From an uncultured Fibrobacter sp. (GTDB taxonomy: Bacteria > Fibrobacterota > Fibrobacteria > Fibrobacterales > Fibrobacteraceae), in assembly GCA_934691725.1 (NCBI GenBank), contig CAKUTF010000032.1:1-33337 (forward strand): 33,337 bases of DNA. Direction: 5' to 3'. Position 1 is the stretch's first letter; the number at the start of each line of letters is the position of its first letter. Under the pieces are notes generated by a model. The model made no database searches and was not told the origin of the DNA. It saw only the letters and a list, made by a program, of their open reading frames with translations. The position numbers were made by a program, and so were the translations under genes. This document shows positions 19,476-27,373 of the stretch, piece by piece.

Positions 19476-20999
19476 ATGAGCATTGCCTTTAACGAAATCC
19501 CGTCGGACAATCTTGTTCCGATGTTCATGGCCGAGTTCGACAACACGAACGCGGCGAAGTCCGGGGCGATGCCCTGGAAGAATCTCCTGATCGGAGCGCC
19601 GCTCGCCGGAAAGACCGCGACAGGCCTCCGGCAGATAACCGGCGACGAACAGGCGGACGCCCTTTTCGGGGCAGGTTCCGAGCTTGCCCTCATGGTGCGC
19701 GCTTTCCGGAAAAATACGCGCAACTCGGAACTCTGGGCGCTTCCCGTCCCGGATGCGGAAGGCTCCGCCAAGGCGAAGGGGAAAATCGCCATCTCGCTTG
19801 CGGAATCCGCGGAAGTTTCCGACGGCGAATCCTACCTGTCTGCTTCGGGCGTAGTCCGTCTGATGGTCGGCGGGCAGAAAGTCCCGGCAAGCGTCACCGC
19901 GGGAATGACCGCGGACGAAATCGCCACCGTCGTGGCTCTCGCCGTGAACTCGAACGACAACCTGCCCGTCACCGCCAAGGCGAACGGCGCGGACGTCGAA
20001 CTCGAAGCGAAGAATGCCGGAACATGCGGTCTCGGAATCGATATCCGCTACAACCACAACCAGGGCGAGGAACTCCCGGATGGGCTTTCCCTCGAAATTT
20101 CCCCGATGGACGGAGCCGGTGCGGACCGCGCTTACACCGACGAATTGGTCGGAAAAGTCATCGAGGGAACCTGGTACAATGCGATTGCGATAGGCTCCGA
20201 CGATTCCTCAAACGTGGAATATGTCAAGGCTCTTCTCGACGAACGCTGGAAGGCGACCGTCCAGGAAACGGGCGTGCTCTTCTTCAGCCCGAACGGCAGC
20301 AAGGCGGAATCCCAAAAGGGGACTGTCTCGCTCGAAGCGGCGTGCGAAAGGGCGAAGAAGCTCAACAGCCAGGTGGTCGTCATGCCCGCGATTCCCGAAA
20401 GCCCGACGCCCGGATTCGAAATCGCGGCTGCGGTTCTCGGCTGCATCGCGCCCAAGGCGCTGAACGACCCTGCCGCACCGCTCTCGAACTATGCGGTCGC
20501 TGGGATTGTCGCTCCGCGCGAAACGGAACGCTTGGGTCTTGAAGGGAACAATGCGCTCCTCAAGGCCGGGGCGGCTCTGCTTGTCGCCTCGAACGACGGC
20601 ACGGCATACCTCAAGCGGACGGTCACCACATACAAGTACACGGCGAACGGCGCAAAGGACACGAGCTACCAGCAGCTCGAAAAGGTTTTCACGCTTTCGT
20701 TCATCCGCTGGGACTGGAACAATTACATGGCGGGCCGCTACCCCCATGCGAAGCTTGCGGACGACGGGACGGATTTCGGTCCGGGGCAGGTCATCATGAC
20801 CCCGAAGCTCGGCGAGGCGGAACTCCTCGGACGCTACGAATACTGGATTTCGAAAGGGCTTGTCCAGGATTATGCGACTTTCAAGGCGAACCTAGTCGTG
20901 TGCCGCGACCCGGACGACGACACCGCGCTCCAGTTCCTCATCCCTGCCGACCTGATAGACCAGTTCTTCATCGGCAAGTCCAAGATTCAGTTCAAGTAA
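19476..20999 (+). CDS. Contractile tail sheath protein, Mu gpL-like
   Basis: I place the start at ATG 19476 (MSIAFNEIPSDNLVPMFMAE) with GGAGG 6 bases upstream; the open frame extends to 19335 into the previous gene. The 507-aa product has the Mu L signature: IPSDxxVPxxxxEFDNTNA, KNLLIGAPLAGKTATGLRQI, GAGSELALMVRAFRKNTRNS at the N-terminus, and RYPHAKLADDGTDFGPGQVI then GLVQDYATFKANLVVCRDPD near the C-terminus. Six-subunit rings of it contract to drive the tube through the envelope, which makes this a myovirus-type phage. Confidence 0.96.
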   Translation: MSIAFNEIPSDNLVPMFMAEFDNTNAAKSGAMPWKNLLIGAPLAGKTATGLRQITGDEQADALFGAGSELALMVRAFRKNTRNSELWALPVPDAEGSAKAKGKIAISLAESAEVSDGESYLSASGVVRLMVGGQKVPASVTAGMTADEIATVVALAVNSNDNLPVTAKANGADVELEAKNAGTCGLGIDIRYNHNQGEELPDGLSLEISPMDGAGADRAYTDELVGKVIEGTWYNAIAIGSDDSSNVEYVKALLDERWKATVQETGVLFFSPNGSKAESQKGTVSLEAACERAKKLNSQVVVMPAIPESPTPGFEIAAAVLGCIAPKALNDPAAPLSNYAVAGIVAPRETERLGLEGNNALLKAGAALLVASNDGTAYLKRTVTTYKYTANGAKDTSYQQLEKVFTLSFIRWDWNNYMAGRYPHAKLADDGTDFGPGQVIMTPKLGEAELLGRYEYWISKGLVQDYATFKANLVVCRDPDDDTALQFLIPADLIDQFFIGKSKIQFK

Positions 21000-21012
21000 G
21001 CGAGGGAATACT

Positions 21013-21387
21013 ATGGCAGTATTTGACGATGTGGGCGGGACCCACAAGCTCTTCGTGAACGGCGTCCAGTATAACCTGAAGGGCGACCCCACGACGGATA
21101 TCGGCGGCAAGAAGCGCACTCCGGTCATCGGGGTGGATGGACGCTGCCACGGCTACAAGGTCGAGACGATGCCCGCGAAAATCAGCGGCACGATTACGGA
21201 TACGTCCGACCTCGACCTCGTGGAACTCCGCGAGCTTTCGAACGCGACGGTCAAGCTCGAAAAGCCGAACGGCAAGGTGTTTGTCATCAACGGCGCGGCT
21301 TTCAGCGGCGACCCGTCCGAGTCGGGCGCGGAAGGCGAGGTTTCCTTCGAGTTCTCCGGGCCTCCGGCAAAGGAACTCATGCCGTAA
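21013..21387 (+). CDS. Tail tube protein, Mu gpM-like
   Basis: The 124-aa protein contains GTHKLFVNGVQYNLKGDPTT, MPAKISGTITDTSDLDLVEL and NATVKLEKPNGKVFVINGAA, the strand order of Mu M (FluMu gp40-type) tube proteins; Mu M has 118 residues. Stacked hexamers form the inner tube. It follows the sheath gene by 13 bp and precedes the tail-assembly chaperone, the standard Mu order. Confidence 0.93.
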   Translation: MAVFDDVGGTHKLFVNGVQYNLKGDPTTDIGGKKRTPVIGVDGRCHGYKVETMPAKISGTITDTSDLDLVELRELSNATVKLEKPNGKVFVINGAAFSGDPSESGAEGEVSFEFSGPPAKELMP

Positions 21388-21447
21388 TTATTCATTGTCC
21401 GCGCTGGCGAATGTCTCCGCGGACTTTCCCATTTACAAGAGGTTATT

Positions 21448-21705
21448 ATGCAATACAAGTTTCTCTCGCCGGTCCAGAAGGTAAACGGCGAAAAGCTCGA
21501 AGAAGTCGAACTCAAGGAAAGTTTCACCGGTCGCGACGTGCGCGCCATCGGCAATGCGGGCGGCGAAGGCTCTGCGACGATCGCGCTGGTTTCGGCAGCG
21601 ACGGGGCTTTCCGAAAACACGGTCCTCGGGATGGACGCCCGCGACGTGGCCATCATCGCGAACATGGCGAAACCTTTTTTAGTCGGTGGCGGGGTCTCGG
21701 GCTAG
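21448..21705 (+). CDS. Tail assembly chaperone, short form (gp41-like)
   Basis: The 85-aa product (MQYKFLSPVQKVNGEKLEEV, TGLSENTVLGMDARDVAII) is the Mu gp41/FluMu-like chaperone that coats the tape measure protein during tail assembly. The zero frame ends FLVGGGVSG-stop. A slippery T TTT TTA lies at 21675-21681, nine codons before this stop. Confidence 0.88.
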   Translation: MQYKFLSPVQKVNGEKLEEVELKESFTGRDVRAIGNAGGEGSATIALVSAATGLSENTVLGMDARDVAIIANMAKPFLVGGGVSG

Positions 21706-21839
21706 ACGACGGCTTTGCGATTCTCGCCGGCGTGTTCCACTGGCCATACGGCGACATCATGGCGCTCGACGCGGAATCTTTCGCCTACAGCGTCCGTGCC
21801 GCCGAAAAGTTCCTGAAGTGGAAATCCCCGAAAAGATAG
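21448..21839 (+). CDS. Tail assembly chaperone, -1 frameshift fusion (gp41/gp42-like)
   Basis: Codons CCT TTT TTA (21673-21681) form the canonical slippery heptamer T TTT TTA in the correct phase. After a -1 shift, reading continues from A21681 as SRWRGLGLDDGFAILAGVFH, then WPYGDIMALDAESFAYSVRA and KFLKWKSPKR to the TAG at 21837-21839. The fusion is 130 residues: 78 shared plus 52 new. The second part has no start of its own, and WPYxxIxxLDxxxFxxxxxAAxxFL is typical of gp42-type extensions. This mirrors G/GT of lambda and the known shift in Mu-like phages. Confidence 0.88.
21675..21681 (+). promoter_or_regulatory. Programmed -1 frameshift site T TTT TTA
   Basis: The heptamer is in phase with the chaperone frame and lies just before the two frames part. 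GC-rich sequence (GGTGGCGGGGTCTCGGGC) follows and could form a stimulatory structure, though I could not fold it reliably. Confidence 0.85.
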
Positions 21840-21863
21840 GACGGCGTTGCCGCCCTTTTTTTT
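21839..21863 (+). terminator. Intrinsic terminator after the tail chaperone
   Basis: GGaCGGC-GTT-GCCGcCC (one A-C mismatch) is followed directly by eight Ts. It overlaps the last base of the chaperone stop and would stop or reduce late transcription before the membrane-protein insertion. Confidence 0.7.
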
Positions 21864-21879
21864 GTTGCCGAATGGAAAT

Positions 21880-21894
21880 TGACAGAATGTGTCA
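21880..21894. promoter_or_regulatory. Fifth TGACA/TGTCA dyad, upstream of the inserted membrane gene
   Basis: TGACA-GAATG-TGTCA has the same arms and 5-base spacer length as the four late-promoter dyads, but a different centre. The nearest -10-like box, TACATT (21916-21921), is 21 bp away rather than 19. It may be a weak member of the same regulon. Confidence 0.55.
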
Positions 21895-21956
21895 TTTGGG
21901 GCTTAGAAAAATATTTACATTGAGCAAGTTGAAAGAAACCGAAAGGAATTATTGTC

Positions 21957-22514
21957 ATGCTCCAGAAAAAAATAGACATCATGGCGAAAACCGTAGTGAA
22001 AAAACTAGAACCTGTGAACGATAAGCTTAGTCCTATCTGGGCAGAAGAATGGGGAAAGAAACGCGTATCCTTTGCAACGGATTTTTTTTGGAAATTTTTT
22101 CTGCCGTTTCTCTGTATCATAGGGGAGTACATGATAACCTTTGTCGATGTAAAAGAAAATTACATAAAGGCACTCGGTGTGCTTACGTTTTTCATGGTTC
22201 CCGTTGTATGTGCAAAAGTTTATAATGCGGATTATGTGAAAAGATTGAAGGCGGCAGGGAACGAATCCCGTGCGGCAAGAATCTTTATTTTGTCGGAAGC
22301 CTCTTGGGTAGCGAGTCTTCTGTCTCCTTTTATAGCCTTTGCCGTTGCTTGTGTAATAGGGCGTGGTGAAAATGGCAAGTATGACGGTTTTATTGTCGTG
22401 ACGGCTCTTCATCTCTCTTTTACCATCTTGTACTTATTTTTAAAATTTTGTATGTGGTTTGCTTCGCCGACTGATTCGCCTTGTGCAGCGGAACAAGATG
22501 ATGATATGAAATGA
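21957..22514 (+). CDS. AT-rich membrane protein inserted in the tail operon (moron)
   Basis: ATG 21957 has AAGGAA 9 bases upstream. The 185-aa protein has about four hydrophobic helices: FFWKFFLPFLCIIGEYMITF (~43-62), IKALGVLTFFMVPVVCA (~71-87), ASWVASLLSPFIAFAVACVI (~119-138) and IVVTALHLSFTILYLFLKFC (~149-168). The N-terminal tail is basic and the C-terminus acidic (EQDDDMK). Base and codon use are clearly more AT-rich than in the flanking tail genes, and it sits between a terminator and the tape measure gene with its own promoter region. These are signs of transfer. Function unknown; superinfection exclusion is a reasonable guess. Confidence 0.75.
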   Translation: MLQKKIDIMAKTVVKKLEPVNDKLSPIWAEEWGKKRVSFATDFFWKFFLPFLCIIGEYMITFVDVKENYIKALGVLTFFMVPVVCAKVYNADYVKRLKAAGNESRAARIFILSEASWVASLLSPFIAFAVACVIGRGENGKYDGFIVVTALHLSFTILYLFLKFCMWFASPTDSPCAAEQDDDMK

Positions 22515-22565
22515 TGTGTTGAAAACTCTTGCCTTTTCTTTGGAAATGAGCCATATTTTTGGGAT

Positions 22566-24227
22566 ATGGCAAACATCATCTCTACAACGATTGATTTCTC
22601 GTTAAAAAAGGATGTTCTCGGAAAGCTGAAAACGGATTTCCATATCTTGGGCGGCGTCGTTGACAAGCTAAAGGTGAAATTCGGTGGATTGAAAAATGCT
22701 TGGGATAAATTGGGAAATTCGAGTGTGGCTGACCGTGTTTCCAATCTCAAGGCGGGGTTCGAGGCCTTGGGCGGTATCACGGCAAAGGTCAAGGCCGGAT
22801 TCGAGCAGGCTTTCGGCTTTGCGGAATCCTATGCGGTGATGGGCGACCGGATAGCAAAGACTTCTCGGCTTTTGGGAATGTCCGCCAAGGAATACCAGGC
22901 GTTTTCTTCGGCGGCGTCCCATGCGGGGATGGCCACTGCCGAAATGGACGCTGCGCTGCGGAAGCTTGCCGTGAACGTGGGCAAGGCGCGAGCCGGTGAC
23001 GCCGCTGCCAAAAAGATGTTTTCCGCTTTGCTCCCGAAGGACCTTTCCGCCTACAAGACGAACGCGGAACTGATTTCCGCGCTTTCCGACAGCTACACCA
23101 AGCTTTCGAATGCCGAACAGAAGGCGTTCGTTTCGAATTCCCTCTTTGGAGAATCCGGGCTGAAGATGTCGGAACTTCTTTCCGGGGGCGGCGAGGGAAT
23201 CCGGAAGCTTCTCGACGATTTCGAGGCACATGGCGGGGGCTTCTCGGAAGAGGGCGCGAGGAACGCCGAAGCCTTTAACGACGAACTCCAGAATATGAAA
23301 GAGACCTTCGATTCGCTCCGGGTCTCGGTCGCCCAGGAGCTTTTCCCGGTGTTTACCGAAATGTTCGGGAAGGTCGGAGAGGTTATCCGGGAAAACGGCC
23401 CGAAGATCAAGGAATTGCTTACCGGTCTTGCTGGGATTGTCGCTGGCATCGCTTCCGCCTTGCCGAAAATTCTGGATATTGTAGGGAAAATTTTCGATTT
23501 TCTAGGGCCGTTCGTTGTTGTTATTGCGGGCATTCTTGGCGTTATGGGTTCCATTTTTGGTGCTGTTGTTTCTTTGGTGGCGCCTGTAGCTGTGTTGGTT
23601 GCTTCGTTTGGGGGTATCCTAGCTTCGCTTGCGCCTGTTGCCGCGGCGCTTGCCCCCATCCTCGCTATCATTGTGGCTATCGTTGCGGGCGTTGTCGCCT
23701 GGGTCTCCGTCATCAAGGAAATCTACGACAACTGGGATATGCTCTGCTCGTTTATCGTGGACGATGTCTGGGGCGCGATCAAGGATGTCGGAGGCGCGCT
23801 TTATTCGCTCTTTATCGAGCCTTTCGTCGATTTCTTCAAGGTGCTCCCCGGGGCTGTTTCGGATCTTGTGGACCAGTTCTTTATCGGCATTTCCCGGATT
23901 GCGGAAATGATTTCGCGGCTCGCTTCCGGCATCTACGACGCGATTGTCGGCGCGGTCCGCGGGGCTTGGGATTCGGTCAAGTCGTTCATGTCGAGCCTTC
24001 CCGTTGTCGGCGGGCTGTTTGACGGGGAACCCGCGGAGAGCGTTTCTTCGGGCGCGGCGGGAAACCTTTCTGCCGGCGTCGGCAAAATGGTCGAGTCTTC
24101 GAGTTCGACGACGACGCACCGGTTTGCTGTCGATTTCACAGGAATGCCCAAAGGGGTGACGGTCACGCCGCCGGATTCCGGGGACTTAGACTGGTCGCGC
24201 GGCTATACGCTCGCAGGAGGCGTGTGA
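22566..24227 (+). CDS. Tail tape measure protein
   Basis: The 553-aa protein follows the chaperone, as tape measure genes do. It has a helical N-terminus (LKTDFHILGGVVDKLKVKFG), an Ala-rich region with LGMSAKEYQAFSSAASHAGM, the family's FNDELQNMKETFDSLRVSVA motif, a hydrophobic centre (~290-390, several membrane-like helices such as IVGKIFDFLGPFVVVIAGIL) and a helical tail. Its length sets tail length; at about 0.15 nm per residue a tail near 80 nm is expected. ATG 22566 lies 6 bases after TATTTT with no ribosome site, so it may also be read from a leaderless transcript. Confidence 0.93.
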   Translation: MANIISTTIDFSLKKDVLGKLKTDFHILGGVVDKLKVKFGGLKNAWDKLGNSSVADRVSNLKAGFEALGGITAKVKAGFEQAFGFAESYAVMGDRIAKTSRLLGMSAKEYQAFSSAASHAGMATAEMDAALRKLAVNVGKARAGDAAAKKMFSALLPKDLSAYKTNAELISALSDSYTKLSNAEQKAFVSNSLFGESGLKMSELLSGGGEGIRKLLDDFEAHGGGFSEEGARNAEAFNDELQNMKETFDSLRVSVAQELFPVFTEMFGKVGEVIRENGPKIKELLTGLAGIVAGIASALPKILDIVGKIFDFLGPFVVVIAGILGVMGSIFGAVVSLVAPVAVLVASFGGILASLAPVAAALAPILAIIVAIVAGVVAWVSVIKEIYDNWDMLCSFIVDDVWGAIKDVGGALYSLFIEPFVDFFKVLPGAVSDLVDQFFIGISRIAEMISRLASGIYDAIVGAVRGAWDSVKSFMSSLPVVGGLFDGEPAESVSSGAAGNLSAGVGKMVESSSSTTTHRFAVDFTGMPKGVTVTPPDSGDLDWSRGYTLAGGV

Positions 24228-25453
24228 TGGCTGTTTCCGATACGCGCTACGCGGATTCGCTTTACAGGGTGTCCGTCGAGACCCCGGAGGGGACGGTCGA
24301 GCTTGTCGGCGCGTCCTACGCCGGGATCCCGTTCTTTGTCGAATCTGCGGACGTTTCGGGTGGCCGGAATGTCGTGTCGAAGCCCTTGCCGTTTTCGGAT
24401 GCGCACGTAAACGAGGATACCGGAAAAAAGGTCCGGGAATTTCCCTTTTCGTTCTACCTTCTCGGCGCGGACGTCGAAACCCAGAGGGAACGTCTGGAAG
24501 AGGCGTTCGAAAGGGAGGGGGCTTTCGAGCTGGTCCATCCGTATTACGGAAAGTTCCTCGCGCGCTGTTCGTCTTACGGGATTTCCCACAGCCGGGACGC
24601 TTCGGAATATGTGACGGGAAACGCGACTTTCGTCCCGGAATCTTCCGTGAAGAATGCCGCGCGGGCTATCGAGGATCTGCGCGGAGTGGCCATCGAAAAG
24701 TCTGAGGCGACGCTTTCCTCGGCGGAGGCTCGCTTCGCCGGGGTTTTCAGCATCGCGGGAAAGGCGAAGGGCGTCGTGGATTCCGTGGTGGATTTCACGG
24801 AGACGCTCCTTTCGGATATAGACGCTTGCCGTGCGTCGCTCCGGTCCGTTTCCGCTTTCGTGAACGAGATTTCGGAGATTCGGGAAAACTGCCAGCTCGC
24901 TTTGATGTCGCCTTCTGACTTTGCCGCCCGCATCCGAAACCTTTTGACGATGGTCTCCGAGACGGCGAAGCCTTCGGATTACAACGGCTACGTCTCCGAG
25001 AGCCTTGCCGTGATGGCGGGTTCCCGGTCTGCGGATTCCGCTTACACCGCCGCGGACGAACTTTCGCTCGAAACGGAACGGCTCGCTCTGGTGTGCGCCG
25101 CTTCGATGGCAGTCCGCTCGGTTGTCGAGTGCGAGTTTGCAAGCGTCGAAGAGGCGCGCGAAATGCAGGACTCCGTCTATGCGGCGTTCGAGGCTGCGGC
25201 GGAAAGGCTCATGGATGCCGACGGCTACACGGAACTGCTCGATATGGAAGCCGCCGCCCTCAAGTACCTGCGGAACACGATGTCCAAATTGGCTAGCGTC
25301 GTTTCGCTTCCGCTTTCCGCGAACCGGGACATCCTTTCCGTCTGCTTCGACTGCTACGGAGACCTTTCGCGGGTTTCGGACATCATCGACCGCAACGGGA
25401 TTTCCGACCCGATGTTCATCACGCGCAAGTCGCTAAAGGTGCTCTCGAAATGA
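24227..25453 (+). CDS. Baseplate hub/DNA circularisation protein, Mu gpN-like
   Basis: I choose ATG 24227 (AGGAGG 6 bases upstream) over GTG 24224. The N-terminal ~110 residues match the DNA-circularisation N-domain of Mu gpN: LVGASYAGIPFFVESADVSG, then GRNVVSKPLPFSDAHVNEDT and REFPFSFYLLGADVETQRER, with HPYYGKFLARCSSYGISHS. The remainder is helical. In contractile tails this protein connects tape measure, tube and hub. It ends in an ATGA overlap with the gpP-like gene. Confidence 0.9.
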   Translation: MAVSDTRYADSLYRVSVETPEGTVELVGASYAGIPFFVESADVSGGRNVVSKPLPFSDAHVNEDTGKKVREFPFSFYLLGADVETQRERLEEAFEREGAFELVHPYYGKFLARCSSYGISHSRDASEYVTGNATFVPESSVKNAARAIEDLRGVAIEKSEATLSSAEARFAGVFSIAGKAKGVVDSVVDFTETLLSDIDACRASLRSVSAFVNEISEIRENCQLALMSPSDFAARIRNLLTMVSETAKPSDYNGYVSESLAVMAGSRSADSAYTAADELSLETERLALVCAASMAVRSVVECEFASVEEAREMQDSVYAAFEAAAERLMDADGYTELLDMEAAALKYLRNTMSKLASVVSLPLSANRDILSVCFDCYGDLSRVSDIIDRNGISDPMFITRKSLKVLSK

Positions 25454-26508
25454 TCGATGTCTATGCAAACGGCAAGAAGTTTTCCGGCTGGCTTTCCGCA
25501 AGGCTCGGCTTTTCGCTCGACCATATCGCCGCCACTTTTTCGCTTTCGCTTGCGCCGTCTGGCGACCTTGGCGACCTGGGAATCTTTCCAGGCGATTCGT
25601 GCGAGGTTTTCTGCGACGGGGAAAGGGTCATCGACGGATTTGTCGATAGGCTGTCGAGTTCGTTCGGGGCTGCTTCCCACACGGTCGAGGTTTCGGGGTC
25701 GGAGCGTACCTCGGATATCGCGGACTGTTCGCTCGTCGTTCCCCATGAATGGACGGACCGGGACGCCGGGGAGATAGTTTCCGACGTGTGCCGGGCGTTC
25801 GGGCTTTACTTTTCGAACCCGCTGGGCGTGGATGCCGGAAAGCGCTTTTCGAAGTTTTCCGCGGAACCGGGCGGACGCGCGCTCGACGTGATTTCGAAAA
25901 TTTGCCGTGAGCGGGGAATCCTTGTCCGCTCGGACGGTCTCGGTCGCGTTTCGTTCTTTCGCCCGGAACTTGCAAGGCGCGGAGATTCCCTGCGGCAGGG
26001 GGAGAACCTGCTTTCAGCGAGGGCGGAGTATTCGCTCGTGGGCAGGTTTTCGGAATATACGGTTCTCGGGACGGGGAACCCTCGGAAAAGGGTGAGCGGC
26101 ACGGCGTCCGATGCGGAAGTTCTCCGTCCGCGACGGCTCGTGATAGTCGATACGAACGCGACGGAAAAGGACAAGGTGGAAGCCCGCGCCGAGTTCGAGA
26201 AAAATTCCCGGATGGCGAAATCGTCGAAAGTGGAAGCAACCGTTTCCGGCTGGCTGTCGGGTTCGGGAATCTGGAAACCGGGCGTCGTCTGCTCGGTCCT
26301 GGCACCGGCTCTGGGAATCCCGGGCGAGGATTTTCTCGTGAACTCCGTGAACCTTTCGTGGTCGCCGTCGGACGGGGAAACCGCTTCGCTTTCGCTCGTG
26401 CCTCCCGGAGCGTATGCGCCGCAGCCCGAACAGTCGAAAAAGAAGAAGGGAAAAACTCCGGGAAAGCCCGACCCGTGGGATTCCATCCGCAAGACGGTAA
26501 GGGGGTAG
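25450..26508 (+). CDS. Baseplate hub protein, Mu gpP (gp44)-like
   Basis: The 352-aa protein starts MIDVYANGKKFSGWLSARLG and has the gpP/gpD hub pattern: FSLSLAPSGDLGDLGIFPGD (a phage-late-control-D-like domain), VIDGFVDRLSSSFGAASHTV, then SERTSDIADCSL and WTDRDAGEIVSDVCRAFGLY. The C-terminal part has the repeated-beta region and a Lys-rich tail (QSKKKKGKTPGKPD). It forms the hub ring onto which the spike docks. ATGA overlap with gpN and direct succession to the spike gene match Mu. Confidence 0.92.
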   Translation: MIDVYANGKKFSGWLSARLGFSLDHIAATFSLSLAPSGDLGDLGIFPGDSCEVFCDGERVIDGFVDRLSSSFGAASHTVEVSGSERTSDIADCSLVVPHEWTDRDAGEIVSDVCRAFGLYFSNPLGVDAGKRFSKFSAEPGGRALDVISKICRERGILVRSDGLGRVSFFRPELARRGDSLRQGENLLSARAEYSLVGRFSEYTVLGTGNPRKRVSGTASDAEVLRPRRLVIVDTNATEKDKVEARAEFEKNSRMAKSSKVEATVSGWLSGSGIWKPGVVCSVLAPALGIPGEDFLVNSVNLSWSPSDGETASLSLVPPGAYAPQPEQSKKKKGKTPGKPDPWDSIRKTVRG

Positions 26509-26510
26509 GC

Positions 26511-27038
26511 TTGGAAATTCTCGAATCGCTGCTCCACAGGCTTCGGCTTTTGGTCGGTCGCTGCGTCGTTTCCGCGACCCGCTATGAGGCTGGCGGGCTT
26601 GTGGCGGATACGGAACTGCTCGCCGGTGAAAAGCGCCGCTCGCTCGAAATGTTCGGGCTTTACGGATTTTCGTCGCGCCCGAAAGGCGACGCAAGCGGAG
26701 TGGCTCTCTTTGTCGGCGGCTCGCGCGACAACGGCGTGGTGGTAGCGACGCGCGGCGACGGAAAGGAAATGTCCGCGGAGCTTTCGCCGGGCGAGGTCCT
26801 GGTGCATTCGCCGTTCGGGCAGAAAATCCTCCTGGACAAGGACGGCAACGTGAAAATTTCCGTCGCGTCGGGAAAGCGCATTCTCTACGCGGCGGAGACT
26901 TTCGAAATTTCCGGGAATCTCGAAGTCGGCGGCGAGGTTTCCGCGAAGTGCAAGAATCCTCTCGGAAAGGTTTCGCTTTCGACGCACCTGCACCCGACGG
27001 CTACCGGTCCGACATCCGCGCCGACCGGAGGAACCTGA
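26511..27038 (+). CDS. Baseplate spike, Mu gp45-like
   Basis: The likely start is TTG 26511, two bases after the gpP stop, with AGGGGG 6 bases upstream; no ATG fits. The 175-aa protein has an OB-like N-terminus (VVSATRYEAGGLVADTELLA, then RSLEMFGLYGFSSRPKGDAS), a beta-prism (MSAELSPGEVLVHSPFGQKI, LLDKDGNVKISVASGK), and the tip KVSLSTHLHPTATGPTSAPT. HxH in THLHP is the usual metal-binding apex of gpV/gp45 spikes. It pierces the outer membrane. Confidence 0.92.
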   Translation: MEILESLLHRLRLLVGRCVVSATRYEAGGLVADTELLAGEKRRSLEMFGLYGFSSRPKGDASGVALFVGGSRDNGVVVATRGDGKEMSAELSPGEVLVHSPFGQKILLDKDGNVKISVASGKRILYAAETFEISGNLEVGGEVSAKCKNPLGKVSLSTHLHPTATGPTSAPTGGT

Positions 27039-27316
27039 TGGCCCTTAGACCGGACGAATTTATCTCGAAACTTTATTCTTCGCTTCTGAACGTGGCGCAG
27101 GCGAACTCGGTCGATGGCGTTCCGCAGGAAGTCGCCATCCTGAATTTTGCGACGGCGATTGCGAAAGAGGTCGATGCCTATATCCGCACGGCGACGGTTA
27201 CCGTCACGGCGCTCCCCGGGGACGTGCAGGTGCAAGGTTCTCCGGCTGCCCAGGCGAATGTCGCCCCGCTCACGTTCCATGGCGACGGGGATGCGCATCC
27301 CGGCGGAATCTCCTAA
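27038..27316 (+). CDS. Small baseplate-region protein, 92 aa
   Basis: ATG 27038 overlaps the spike stop (TGATG) and has GGAGG 7 bases upstream. The helical part PDEFISKLYSSLLNVAQANS and FATAIAKEVDAYIRTATVTV is followed by a Gly-rich end, DVQVQGSPAAQANVAPLTFH then GDGDAHPGGIS. In several Mu-like tails a small protein of this kind lies between spike and gp46. I cannot name its family. It is the last gene before late promoter 4. Confidence 0.65.
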   Translation: MALRPDEFISKLYSSLLNVAQANSVDGVPQEVAILNFATAIAKEVDAYIRTATVTVTALPGDVQVQGSPAAQANVAPLTFHGDGDAHPGGIS

Positions 27317-27324
27317 AAATAACA

Positions 27325-27366
27325 TGTGACAAAAAATGTCAATCCGAGCGGACGATAACCTATATT
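27325..27366 (+). promoter_or_regulatory. Late promoter 4 (baseplate operon)
   Basis: TGACA-AAAAA-TGTCA (27327-27341), 19 bp, TATATT (27361-27366). GTG 27374 lies 7 bases past the -10 box, predicting a leaderless or one-base-leader mRNA for the gp46-like gene. Confidence 0.78.
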
Positions 27367-27373
27367 TCCCCGA

